DNA of 64,000 bases, from positions 124,001-188,000 of the forward strand of contig JABMLP010000031.1 of assembly GCA_013176395.1 (NCBI GenBank), read 5' to 3'. Under the pieces are notes generated by a model. The model was given only the letters and a program-made list of their open reading frames with translations. It had not been told where the DNA came from and ran no database searches. The translations under genes and the position numbers were made by a program. The DNA is from Venturia oleaginea (taxonomy: Eukaryota; Ascomycota; Dothideomycetes; Venturiales; Venturiaceae). This document shows positions 21,842 through 30,750 of the stretch, piece after piece (position 1 is the first letter of the stretch; each line of letters opens with the position of its first letter).

Positions 21842-24800
21842 TCACTTTTTCTTGATGTCGCATTGCAATCCTGCGTCTCTCAGTCGTTTCAGCACCTTAT
21901 GTACATGCTCGGTATGGGTTAGAGGATCGTCAGAGTAGATAAGAATGTTGTCCAAATATGCGGTACAGAAGTCGTCGAGGTAGTCCATGAGCACTGTGTT
22001 CATGTATCGCTGCCAGGTAGCAGGTCCATTGGCCAACCCTTCCATCATGACCTTACATTTGAAGCTGCCATACCTAGTCCGAAATGTCATGAGATCCTCA
22101 GAATCAGTAGCCATGCGAATGTGATGAAACGCCCGCCTGATATCTAGTTTGGTGAATACCTTGGCTTTTGACAACCGGTTCATATTCTCTCCAATCAGTG
22201 GGGTGGGATACCTATCCCTCTTTGACAGCGCATTGAGTTTGCGGTAGTCAATACAGAATCGGTATTTCTGCTTCTCCCCCGCAGGAGTCGGCTTTTTGAC
22301 AATGAGAATTGGTGATGCAAAAGGCGATGAACTTGTCTCGATAAAGCCTGACTCCAGATTCCGTAGGAGCCATTCCTTGACAAACAACAGCTCATCCAGA
22401 GACATGTTGTAGAGAGGACAATACCCAGGTACAACATTCTTGTCTTCCAGCTCAATGACATGGTCCACTCCTTTCTTGTGGTCTGTTAGACGATTGGAAT
22501 CTGCTTCTGAGAAGACGTCCATAAAAGGTTGGTGCTTCCCTGGCAATTTCTGTGCAATGAGTTCCTTCATTTCAGGGGTTTCATCTTCAGGAAGCTTGCC
22601 TTCGATAGCAGCAAGAGCACTCTTCAGTCTGTCCTTAAACTGTGCTAGAGAGTCATGCAGTGAGCTTTCCAAGTCAGCAGTCTTTTGACAGATTAGCAGT
22701 TCCACCTCATGAAGAGATATTACACCAGCGACTGCCTGTTCGTCTTTGAGATTCGACCGAAATGCTGGGGCACTAATCAAGTTGAGATCGATATCCACAG
22801 GACTCCTCGGGGGAAAATTCAATTCGGCAATAAAAGCCTGATGGGCCTTCCTACATATCTCATTATCCATGGCCTTATATGCCTTGCTTCTGTCCCATTC
22901 AAATGATGTATTATGCGTTGTAGGGAGGTCCTCAAAATCGTTAGAATCGGATTCCTCCTCGAGGTCTGAGAGGTTCGAGAGATTAGAGCAGCCGCTGTCG
23001 CTGTCGCAGTCACCTACTGAGCCAAAGTAGTCATCTCCAGCATCTTCTTCAGCGTCCACAACGGATGGAGGTTGGTAGGGTCGATCTAGTTGGGGCGTGG
23101 TAGGCTCGCGGAAGTCTCGTGTTACTTTCGCGTCAGACAGGTCCACAGGCTCAGAATCGTTGAGAAACGTCGATTGCCGCATAGTTTGCGATAAAACTTT
23201 GTCCGCATCTGACCTAGCCTGCCTTCGAAGCATACTCATTCTGCCATCAGTAATCTGCTTATCCTGAGCATTCATTCCATTGTGTCTGCGCAGAATGTCC
23301 TTTCTGATCGTGTGGGCTGAGGTAGTCACAGTGAATGGACTCGAGTCAATAACAACCCTTCGCTGGATAGGCTGTTCTTTGGGCCTCCCATCTCCTTTCC
23401 AAATCAATCGGTGAAGCTCACAGTCTGGCAGAACCCGATTGTGGGCCAGCCAAGCTCTTCCTAGGATGATATCTATCTCCATCTCGCCACGCCTTCGGAT
23501 CACGGTCATCTGGCACGTTTTATCTGTTGATTGGCCGGACGCAGGCCAGGGCACGTGAATTTTCATTGTGAGCGAGCAAGCCATTGAGCCCTGAGCCATA
23601 CAGGCTTCCTCAGCCACACGGGGCTTCAGCCACGGGGTAGGTCTCAGGATGGCATGCCCACGGCTCAATTGCTTCTCGATTGAAGGCAAATGAGGTGCCC
23701 TACTGCCCGCACGTATAAGACGTTGACTACAGGGTGTAGGCGGGTGGGAATCTAGATACAAGACGAGCCTCAGAGGGCTCAGAAGTCGTGCGATATGCGA
23801 GATCGCCATGTTGTTGTTGTCGCTTGGTCGGACGAGGCCCTTGCTCCACCAGATAGACACTAGCATATAAACAGACACAAACTTGTCTAAATGTTCACGA
23901 AGAACATTGTTCATATAGGCTTGCAGCGTAGCAGGGGCGTTTGTCAATCCGAAGGGCATGACAAGGTATTCGTAGTGCCCAAGGCGAGTGCGGAATGCTG
24001 TCTTCCACTCGTCACCTTCCTTAATCCTAATTCGATGAAAAGCCGCAGGAATATCGAATTTTGTGAACCATTTGGCTCCTTGGAGTCTGTCCCTCAACTC
24101 CTGGATTAAAGGCAGCGTGTACGCATTCTTCTCTGAAATCTCGTTCAGATGTCGGTAGTCGACACACAATCGTTGTGAACCATCGGGCTTGGGTACGTAG
24201 AAAACTGGATATCCGGCGGGTGACTTTGACTCCCGGATAAACCCTTTCTTCGTGAAATCGTCGATGTACTCACGAAGGGTTTCAAGCTGATCTTCGCGCA
24301 GCGGGTAGATCTTGAACTTCTTGGGTTGTTCGTTGTTTTTGAGCTTGATCTCATGATCCCATGGTTGGTGTGGTGGAAGAGAATCCTCGATTGATTCCTC
24401 TTTGAAAAGTTCCGCAAATTCCTGGTACTCATTGGGAATTTGGAACACTGGACTATCCTCCTCTGTCTGGAGACGATAGCAGTATGCCACTTCAACGTGT
24501 GTAGGCCTTTTCCGCAAAGGTCTTTGTGCTGTCCGTGTTCTAGCGCGCATGCTAGCCTGCACGGGATATCGATGATCTGGGAACGTAAGTGTCAACGTCC
24601 CCCAGTCGATATGCGGATTGTGAGTTTGAAGCCATGGCAGACCAAGGATCAGATCCGAGTCTCCAATATTCGTGACGTCTAGAACGATCCGTTCTTTTCT
24701 CCCTTGTATCCACAAGGTTACGTCTGCTTCATAAATCACCATGCCTCCATTGGAGTCGACAGGTCTCCCATCAGCGATCGTTAATGAATATGGATACCGT

Positions 24801-25123
24801 TTCGACTTGATAGGTATTTTCCATTCATTCACTAAGGACTCGCTTAGGAGGTTCCTATCGGCGCCAGTGTCGATGAAGGCCAATGCTGGTACATAGTCGA
24901 TCTTTGCTTCGACCAGCATCTTAGGTATACCAAGGTTATTCAGGGAATGAGGCGCTTCAATTGGATTCAACAGAGGCCTCTCTACTGTTGATCCACCTCG
25001 TTTCCCGAATTCTCGTGCCATTTGCATGCATGCTTCGTGTTGACTGCGATGTCCAATCGTCGGACAAGGTGTCGAAGGTTCCTTGTCCCATTCGGATGGT
25101 GTGGGCAGGTGAAGTCGATACAA
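21842..25123 (-). CDS. Chimeric Gypsy pol frame (2a protease-RT fused via YR repeat to 2b protease-RT)
   Basis: An unbroken 1093-codon frame made of three parts. Part one (25123-23865) is Gypsy-2a: retropepsin IDTGADRNLLS, then RT up to MPFGLTNAPATLQAYMNN, ending just before the YxDD box. Part two (23864-23471) is the 394 bp A-B repeat of the YR retrotransposon, translated as 131 stop-free codons. Part three (23470-21842) is Gypsy-2b: the end of a second protease region (IILGRAWLAHN), a spacer, and a second RT with CIDYRKLNALSKRDRYP and AYLDNILIYS. In that RT the second catalytic Asp of YLDD is Asn, and MPFG reads MMEG. A single working polyprotein is most unlikely. The overlap with the gag frame (24982-25123) suggests that 2a used frameshifting. 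Confidence 0.8.
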   Translation of the reverse strand: MYRLHLPTPSEWDKEPSTPCPTIGHRSQHEACMQMAREFGKRGGSTVERPLLNPIEAPHSLNNLGIPKMLVEAKIDYVPALAFIDTGADRNLLSESLVNEWKIPIKSKRYPYSLTIADGRPVDSNGGMVIYEADVTLWIQGRKERIVLDVTNIGDSDLILGLPWLQTHNPHIDWGTLTLTFPDHRYPVQASMRARTRTAQRPLRKRPTHVEVAYCYRLQTEEDSPVFQIPNEYQEFAELFKEESIEDSLPPHQPWDHEIKLKNNEQPKKFKIYPLREDQLETLREYIDDFTKKGFIRESKSPAGYPVFYVPKPDGSQRLCVDYRHLNEISEKNAYTLPLIQELRDRLQGAKWFTKFDIPAAFHRIRIKEGDEWKTAFRTRLGHYEYLVMPFGLTNAPATLQAYMNNVLREHLDKFVSVYMLVSIWWSKGLVRPSDNNNMAISHIARLLSPLRLVLYLDSHPPTPCSQRLIRAGSRAPHLPSIEKQLSRGHAILRPTPWLKPRVAEEACMAQGSMACSLTMKIHVPWPASGQSTDKTCQMTVIRRRGEMEIDIILGRAWLAHNRVLPDCELHRLIWKGDGRPKEQPIQRRVVIDSSPFTVTTSAHTIRKDILRRHNGMNAQDKQITDGRMSMLRRQARSDADKVLSQTMRQSTFLNDSEPVDLSDAKVTRDFREPTTPQLDRPYQPPSVVDAEEDAGDDYFGSVGDCDSDSGCSNLSNLSDLEEESDSNDFEDLPTTHNTSFEWDRSKAYKAMDNEICRKAHQAFIAELNFPPRSPVDIDLNLISAPAFRSNLKDEQAVAGVISLHEVELLICQKTADLESSLHDSLAQFKDRLKSALAAIEGKLPEDETPEMKELIAQKLPGKHQPFMDVFSEADSNRLTDHKKGVDHVIELEDKNVVPGYCPLYNMSLDELLFVKEWLLRNLESGFIETSSSPFASPILIVKKPTPAGEKQKYRFCIDYRKLNALSKRDRYPTPLIGENMNRLSKAKVFTKLDIRRAFHHIRMATDSEDLMTFRTRYGSFKCKVMMEGLANGPATWQRYMNTVLMDYLDDFCTAYLDNILIYSDDPLTHTEHVHKVLKRLRDAGLQCDIKKK
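23471..23864 (-). repeat. Solo A-B terminal repeat of the YR retrotransposon
   Basis: Nearly identical to 11603-11997 (A2, spacer, B2), with the same outer edges on both sides. This is what remains after recombination between A1 and A2 of a full element, or after exchange between two elements. It marks the exact joint between Gypsy-2a and Gypsy-2b. Confidence 0.85.
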
Positions 25124-27006
25124 GCATCTGGGTTGAGTCCCTTATGGTGAGGGTCATCCTGATCGATGGCTCGCTTGATGTCCCTGACAAAGCGATTAAT
25201 TCGGAATGTCTTGAATTCTGAATCTTCCTCATCGTCGTCTGTGGATTCCTCTTCAGAACTGTCTTCTTCCTCAGATCCGTCGTCGTCGCTAGGCACGGTT
25301 TGAGAAGAGTTGTTCTTGTAAGCAATCGGTAGTTCCTCGTTGTTCGTTCCTCCCGGGGCATTCGCCAATGCAGCGTTGAGGTCGAGTTCCGGAACGTCGG
25401 AATCATCCGATTCTTCGAAGTCCTGGTGCTGGGGGAGATCGCACTTCTCGCTTGTGCACCAGTTCATAGGTACATGTTTATGGTATTCGCTCGTAGCGTC
25501 GGTTCGGACGTTGGGGATTTCCATGATCTTTCGACGGGTTGTATGATTAATCTCTTCGTCGTGAAAAGGATGGAATACCCAATCTTTCTCGCCTGGGTCC
25601 TGCTCGGATTTGTGCTCCCACATCAGGCACTCTTTAAGCTGGCACCAGTTTGCTGGAATGATCCAGTGGAGATCGTGTCCTGCATCTGTTCGAACATTCG
25701 GGCGTCTACTAACGAGTTTGACGGCCGTTGCTGTATTACCGACCCGAGCTTGGTTAACTCCGTACTCTGGTGTTGGTAATCCTGCTCGTTCGCAGATTTT
25801 CGCGATGCTGTCGGGTGACGAACTCATCATTGCGAGATGTCCTTTGCCTTGACCGTTGTAACCTTTCCTACCCCTTGGGTAGTATCCGGAACCCTCTTTC
25901 TCGGATCGGTGTACTTCACAGTCGTCCTCATAGCAAGCTGTCCAGCTTAGTACGTCGTGGTCTGAAGGTTTGACTGACAGTACTACAGCGTTGGATCGGA
26001 TAGCGTTGAGGTGTCCTATGGACGGGTTTCCAAATCGTTGTCCCTGATTCGTGAAACGTCCATTGTTGTTCTTCTTAGGCTGTCGACATTTGTTGGCGTA
26101 ATGTCCTGTTTTACCGCAGTTATAACATTTTCCTTTCTGACCTGTGCCTTTCTTGGGTCCACGTGGAGCGCTTTGAATCTTGTCAAGCTCCATCGGCTGT
26201 GTTCCGTACGGATCAACGCGTCGAGCGCTTGTATTAGCTCGCCCGTGGTTTCCGTTTCCTCGATAAGAACTTGCTCCCTTCCTTTGGAGTTTTCTTTCGA
26301 AAAGGCGGTTATCGATCTTGATTGACGACTCAATCATCGAGTGTAGGTCCTGAGGCTGATCTTCCTTCCTACTGATTTCATCCTTGATATCCTCCTTGAG
26401 GCCATCGTAGTATCGGCTGAGCAGAGCCTCACTTCCCCAATTAAGGTGTGCAGCGATGCGCTGGAAGTGGGCGGAGTAGTCTGCAGCTGATGTATGTTGT
26501 CTCAAAACCTTCAGTTCTCTTTCGGCGATTCTCTTTTCATCAACATTTCCAAAGACCATGTTGATTTCTTTCAAGAACTCTCCGTATGAAAGGAAGAGTC
26601 TCCTGTACTCGTAATCGTCGGGATCCGTAAGATACTCGTTGAGGCGGTCCTCAATCCATGCGTAAGCTGTTCCTCGCATGTAGCTGATAACAAACATGAC
26701 TCTCTTTTCTTGGGTAGCGAACTCGGAAGCGTTCCAATACATGTAAAGATTGCATTGTGTAAGGAATGTCTTAAGTTTTCCGCGTTCTCCCTTGAACACT
26801 TCGGGTGGATTGACCTTGGCCTTGTTTTGATCGTTTCGGGTTTCGTTCTGTGCCGAAGAGCTTGGTGTAGCTTGAGGTGCCATCTCTTCTTCGTCGTCGC
26901 TCGATTCTGGTTCTACCGTACGTTGTCTTTGCGGTGGAGGCGGCGGCGGCGGTGGCGGAACGGATTCTTTTCGTTTCCCTTGACCCTTGGATGAAACCGT
27001 GGACAT
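24982..27006 (-). CDS. Gypsy-2a Gag
   Basis: 674 codons, uninterrupted. The N-terminus is short and proline-rich (a run of nine prolines), followed by a Gag capsid-like region (VFKGERGKLKTFLTQCNLYM through LLSRYYDGLKEDIKDE) and a zinc knuckle CYNCGKTGHYANKC at about residues 290-305. A long C-terminal extension of ~350 residues has two WC-containing blocks and a very acidic Asp/Glu-rich stretch, then an end rich in His and Asn. The start ATG at 27006 is the first in frame after the LTR leader. The unusual C-terminal extension reads into the region overlapping pol. Gag forms the cytoplasmic particle that packages the element's RNA (family knowledge). Confidence 0.85.
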   Translation of the reverse strand: MSTVSSKGQGKRKESVPPPPPPPPPQRQRTVEPESSDDEEEMAPQATPSSSAQNETRNDQNKAKVNPPEVFKGERGKLKTFLTQCNLYMYWNASEFATQEKRVMFVISYMRGTAYAWIEDRLNEYLTDPDDYEYRRLFLSYGEFLKEINMVFGNVDEKRIAERELKVLRQHTSAADYSAHFQRIAAHLNWGSEALLSRYYDGLKEDIKDEISRKEDQPQDLHSMIESSIKIDNRLFERKLQRKGASSYRGNGNHGRANTSARRVDPYGTQPMELDKIQSAPRGPKKGTGQKGKCYNCGKTGHYANKCRQPKKNNNGRFTNQGQRFGNPSIGHLNAIRSNAVVLSVKPSDHDVLSWTACYEDDCEVHRSEKEGSGYYPRGRKGYNGQGKGHLAMMSSSPDSIAKICERAGLPTPEYGVNQARVGNTATAVKLVSRRPNVRTDAGHDLHWIIPANWCQLKECLMWEHKSEQDPGEKDWVFHPFHDEEINHTTRRKIMEIPNVRTDATSEYHKHVPMNWCTSEKCDLPQHQDFEESDDSDVPELDLNAALANAPGGTNNEELPIAYKNNSSQTVPSDDDGSEEEDSSEEESTDDDEEDSEFKTFRINRFVRDIKRAIDQDDPHHKGLNPDACIDFTCPHHPNGTRNLRHLVRRLDIAVNTKHACKWHENSGNEVDQQ

Positions 27007-27140
27007 AGGTTTGTTGGATACTTCGTCAACCTTACTGTATAGAGCGGTATCTTCACTATGTTTCGCAGAGGCTATGGCTCAAGTAATATAGCTGGAATTG
27101 GCTATTCCGTACAGTGAGGTTCAAGTAATCCTGGGGCGAC

Positions 27141-27527
27141 AATATCGTATCAAACAAGTGTAGCGAAGTTTGTGAGATATAAGAGTCGTGAATTGTGCTA
27201 AGTAACTAAAGCAATAGCGAAGTAACTATGAGAGTGAAGATACGAGATACTGAGGGAGCAGTGTCTCGTCCTTTACATAGAGATCCCATCTCTATGAAAA
27301 TCCTCCGTTCATTATGATCATCCCGATCATGATGAACAGCCTGAGCGGAATGAACACAAACGTTCATTCTGCTTACCTTGCCAAGAATGATCAACCACGT
27401 GATCCTTCAACCCCGTGTAACAATCATCCAATCATAAGAAGACATGATGGTATGCACTTAGGAATCCAAATGCATACGAATGCATCAAATATAATCCTGT
27501 ACACGCTCACGTGACAGTATCCGTAAC
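27141..27527 (-). repeat. 5' LTR of Gypsy-2a
   Basis: About 387 bp on the minus strand, starting TGTTACGGATACTG at 27527 and ending near 27141, where the leader TTGTCGCCCCAGG begins (a likely primer-binding region). The last ~55 bp also occur inverted at 27528-27587, so the LTR abuts, head to head, the U5 end of an older relative. Confidence 0.6.
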
Positions 27528-28357
27528 AGCACTATTCACGACTCTTATATCTTGCAAGCTTCGCTTCACTTGTTTGGTATGACATTGTGTTACAGATCAC
27601 CTCAAGACCGAAGAGCAGGGACAACGGGACTTGCAGAGGATGGTTGGATAACAAGAAGTTGTTGTTAGGACTGATGTGGAGTGGAATCCGTTGGGCGCAC
27701 AAGAGGGGGCTGGTGCAACCAGGTCAGTCCTAAGAGATAATAGTACGTGCAGGAGTCACGTGATATTCCCACAGTTCCCACAGCACTTGGCATTGCCCAC
27801 AGTGTGAGAAGTGTGGGAAGAGCCAAGAGGTGTGGGAATACACCTTGGCACCCAGAACCAGAAGGGTATATAGGGAGGACGTTGGACGGACTTTCCTTTC
27901 TCTCTTCGTGGTTATCTCATGTTATGTTTCTCACATAGGAGCTTCTTCAACCTACTACAGTAACGACCTTTTACTTAGATACAATCAAGCACAAGTCATA
28001 TGCACACGAAGCAAGCCCACCCCCAACCTTCATACTAACCGACAAGCGTCCAGGATTGATCTGAGGATCAAATCGGTTAGACGACAATTGAATTGGGAGA
28101 TACATCGGACGGCTAGGATCTAGTGAGCCTCCAAAGAACCTGAGCAAGGAAAGGTACTTAAGGTAAGTACTTCCAGACTGATATTGCCCTTACCCCAAAC
28201 CCGCGGACCAGAACAAGAGAACACAGGCGTCAAGAAGGTCTTGACATAATCAACTGTGTTGAGAAACGAGTTCACCGTAACACATTGTCGCCCCGGACCA
28301 CTTGAACCCTCCAGTACGAATTAGTCAAATCCAGCTAGATTACTTTGAGTCATAGCC
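27528..28357 (+). repeat. Fragment of an older Gypsy-2-like LTR and leader (plus strand)
   Basis: 27528-27587 matches the last part of the Gypsy-2a LTR in opposite orientation. After the solo LTR (27588-28282) the leader follows (TTGTCGCCCCGG, then ACTTGAACC, then ATTACTTTGAGTCATAG), and it resumes beyond Gypsy-1 at 34397 (TCTCTGCG). The same leader runs on the minus strand at 27140-27010. This is the remnant of a plus-strand element into which Gypsy-2a, the solo LTR and Gypsy-1 inserted. Confidence 0.65.
27588..28282 (+). repeat. Solo LTR, 695 bp
   Basis: It starts TGTTACAG and ends CCGTAACA, with a perfect TSD CATTG (27583-27587 and 28283-28287). It splits the leader of an older Gypsy-2-like element exactly. 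The strand is not certain because the internal region of this family is absent. Confidence 0.8.
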
Positions 28358-28574
28358 TGTCACGGTACGACCGCGGACAAGTCCTTCCCGCCGTTGGGGT
28401 GGCCCCACGGCACGTGATCAAGGCAGAACCGGAGTTCTGCCGAGGAAAGGTTTTAAAGCCTGCGTGGCTTCAACCAGTTCGTAGCTCTTTGAGCTACGTC
28501 CTGTCGTCAAACCTGCCTGATACCTGTTCCTGCTGCTGCTCCTTCCTCCTGATACCCGAACCCGCCCCGTGACA
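28358..28574 (+). repeat. 5' LTR of Gypsy-1
   Basis: 217 bp, TGTCACGG to CCGTGACA. It lacks about 38 bp near the 3' end compared with the 3' LTR and with the solo copy at 1517-1772. It contains a hairpin CGTAGCTC-TTT-GAGCTACG, whose right arm can pair over 9 nt with the sequence just after the LTR (ACGTAGCTC at 28577-28585). Confidence 0.9.
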
Positions 28575-28598
28575 CTACGTAGCTCCTACCCAAAGGAA

Positions 28599-28756
28599 CA
28601 GCTGCCTGTCCGCCCGCCGATCTTCCCCGAACGCCTAGTACGAATACGTCCATCAGCTTTTCCGCCAGCTGCCTGTTCGCCCGCCGACCTTCCCCGAACG
28701 CCTGGTACGAATACGTCCATCAGCTTTTCCGCCAGCTGCCTGTCCGCCCGCCGACC
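28599..28756 (+). repeat. 67 bp tandem repeats in the Gypsy-1 leader
   Basis: Units begin CAGCTGCCTG at 28599, 28666 and 28733, the last running into the gag ATG at 28757. Part of each unit (GCCTGGTACGAATACGTCCA) also occurs inside gag codons at about 28833-28852, so the leader seems to have been built by duplicating the start of gag. Confidence 0.85.
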
Positions 28757-30073
28757 ATGTCCGCTCCCCCGCCCGTCCCTGCTGAGGTCACCTCTGCACC
28801 CGACTTCGCCAAGGCTGTCGCTACAGCCCCGGACGCCTGGTACGAATACGTCCATCAGCATTTCCGCCATACTGATGGCCTGAACAACGAGATCTACCGT
28901 CTGGAAGAGGAGAACGCCCTCCTACACGTACGCGCTGGAGCTGCTGAGAAAGAAAACAAGGAACTTAGAGCTCAGAAGGATAACCAAATTGGTGTGATCG
29001 CATACCAGAAGAACCAGCTCAACGAACAACTGGAAAACATCTTCCAACTCCGTGTCGAACGTAACCAAGCCATAAGTGCCGCTGCACCTATGGTGAAGAC
29101 CCCTGTCTCTGTCTCCGCTCCTGCACTCTCCGCTGAAGCTGCCCCAGTTGATGCAACTGGAAAGGATACGGTTACTCCTCTCAAATCTGCCTCCTCCTCC
29201 CGCCTTTCTGAACGAGTTCCTGATCCAGCAATCTTTGATGGAGATAGGAAAGATTTCCGTCGCTTCCAGTCAAAGATCCAACAAAAGATGAAAACCAACG
29301 CCGACCGTTTCCCCACTGCCCTGGAAAGAATGTCCTATGTTACCAACCGACTCGATGGCCCTGCCTATGCCCAGCTCCTACCATTCATTCTGGATGGAGA
29401 ATGCCAAATGCCCGACTACACTGATGTCCTCCGTGTCCTGGAACGTGCCTATGGGGACCCCGACCGTATTAACAACGCCCGCAAAGAACTCTTCCGTCTT
29501 AAGCAACAGAACCGAGAGTTCGCTTCGTTCTATGCTGAATTCCAACGTCTCGCCCTAGAGGGTGAGGTTTCAGAAGACTCACAAGTCACCCTCCTCGAAT
29601 CTGCCCTATCCCGAGAGTTGAAGTCTCAACTTACTAAGGTCGACGCACCCGATCATGATGTTCATGAATTTGCACTCTTCCTACAAAAGCTCGAAAACAA
29701 GAGAAGATACTACGGCAACCTTTCCGAAACTCGTCCTGCTCGCCCAGCTCCCGGTACACCTACTCCACGTCCCTTCCCTGCTCCTGCCCCTGCTGATCCG
29801 AATGCAATGGATCTAAGCCACACCCGTCAGAAGAGAACTGCATACCAGCCGGGAGGCCGGTACGAGAGTGGTGCCTGTTTCGGCTGCGGTTCTATGAAAC
29901 ACCGCCGCGCTCAATGTCCAAACCCCACCAAACCCTCGTACAGCCATGTGGCCCAAGGCCAACAACCTGCCCAGATCCGCGAAACCAGAGTTTATGAAAC
30001 GTCAGGAGCTGACTCTCAAGCCTCGTCTCCGGCCTTCACCGAAAGATCGGTAAAAGGCGGAGTCTCGATCTAA
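28757..30073 (+). CDS. Gypsy-1 Gag
   Basis: 438 codons without interruption. An N-terminal coiled coil (EIYRLEEENALLHVRAG, then EKENKELRAQK) precedes the capsid-like retrotransposon-gag domain (PAIFDGDRKDFRRFQSKI through FASFYAEFQRLALEGE) at about residues 155-310. A Pro-rich linker follows, then the zinc knuckle CFGCGSMKHRRAQC at about 375-390. The frame ends with TAA before the protease region, so pol was probably made by frameshift or reinitiation. This is the best preserved frame of the element. Confidence 0.88.
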   Translation: MSAPPPVPAEVTSAPDFAKAVATAPDAWYEYVHQHFRHTDGLNNEIYRLEEENALLHVRAGAAEKENKELRAQKDNQIGVIAYQKNQLNEQLENIFQLRVERNQAISAAAPMVKTPVSVSAPALSAEAAPVDATGKDTVTPLKSASSSRLSERVPDPAIFDGDRKDFRRFQSKIQQKMKTNADRFPTALERMSYVTNRLDGPAYAQLLPFILDGECQMPDYTDVLRVLERAYGDPDRINNARKELFRLKQQNREFASFYAEFQRLALEGEVSEDSQVTLLESALSRELKSQLTKVDAPDHDVHEFALFLQKLENKRRYYGNLSETRPARPAPGTPTPRPFPAPAPADPNAMDLSHTRQKRTAYQPGGRYESGACFGCGSMKHRRAQCPNPTKPSYSHVAQGQQPAQIRETRVYETSGADSQASSPAFTERSVKGGVSI

Positions 30074-30126
30074 GTCGTGGTCGAGAACTTAACCCACGCA
30101 CTTCCCGCGCTGATGCTGCCCTCCGC

Positions 30127-30750
30127 GTGTACACTGCTGTCCCGAACTACAATCCTGAGAAAAGAAAGAGAAACCGTGCAGACCTTATGGTCTGGCAGAT
30201 TAAACTCGAACAAGAAACCCTCGCTGTACCTACCTATGCTATGACCAACTCTAGAGCCGAAGGAGTATGCTTTGTTGACAAGAACTGGGCTACGTCTAAC
30301 GGACTCGAACTTAAACCGATGAAAACCCCAATGCCTCTGCTGAACTTTAACGGAGAAGAAGACGAGAGTGCAACTGCCACACACTTTATGATTGCATCAC
30401 TGAGAATCAATGACCACCTAGAAAAGGAAGCTTTCCTGTTTGTTACCCGCCTGTCCCGATACCCGATTATACTTGGTATACCCTGGCTCAAGATCCACGA
30501 CCCTGAACTGAAGTTTGGCAACGGTACTATGTTGTTCAATAGTGACTACTGCCGCCAGCACTGCAATGTATCCTACCAGCCAACCCGAATCAATGCCATA
30601 CCAGATGTACCACCGAAAGATCGCCCTGAGAACGTTGTTCGCCCTGTCGCAACCCTGAACCTGTCCCTGAACCTGTCCCTGGACCTGACAAAATACAAAT
30701 CTGCTCTTTCTCCCAGAGGGCCATGGGCGCTTACGCCCGCCGTGGCCTAA
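30127..30750 (+). pseudogene. Gypsy-1 protease region (active site lost)
   Basis: 207 codons corresponding to the retropepsin and linker. The body of the fold is visible (LLNFNGEEDESATATHFM and RYPIILGIPWLKIHDPEL). Where related elements have D-S-G-A, this copy reads TNSRAEG: Asp to Asn and Gly to Arg, both explained by G-to-A changes. The frame ends after a frameshift near 30720, where the RT frame takes over. Confidence 0.75.

Larger units (their letters stand above)
11264..23470 (-). mobile_element. Gypsy-2b, 3' part of a chromodomain Gypsy element with nested insertions
   Basis: In minus-strand order: the end of a protease region, RT, RNase H, integrase and chromodomain (23470-19451), a short 3' UTR, the pogo element H at 17920-19343, 33 bp more of the UTR, the YR retrotransposon at 11603-17884, about 130 bp more of the UTR, a polypurine tract and the 3' LTR. 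Its 5' end is missing at the junction with the repeat at 23471-23864. The nested elements show that it is older than both of them. Confidence 0.7.
23865..27527 (-). mobile_element. Gypsy-2a, 5' part (LTR, gag, protease, RT start)
   Basis: On the minus strand: a 5' LTR (27527-27141), a leader, gag, retropepsin and the first part of RT. It is cut off at the solo A-B repeat, and its RT end, RNase H, integrase and 3' LTR are absent from the window. Confidence 0.7.

Noticed and set aside
23471..23864. The 394 bp repeat as a Helitron or as a genuine part of Gypsy pol
   Set aside because: No Helitron-type A/T target and no 3' hairpin. The same unit with identical edges forms A2-B2 of the YR element, so it is a YR terminal repeat and its open frame in pol is incidental.
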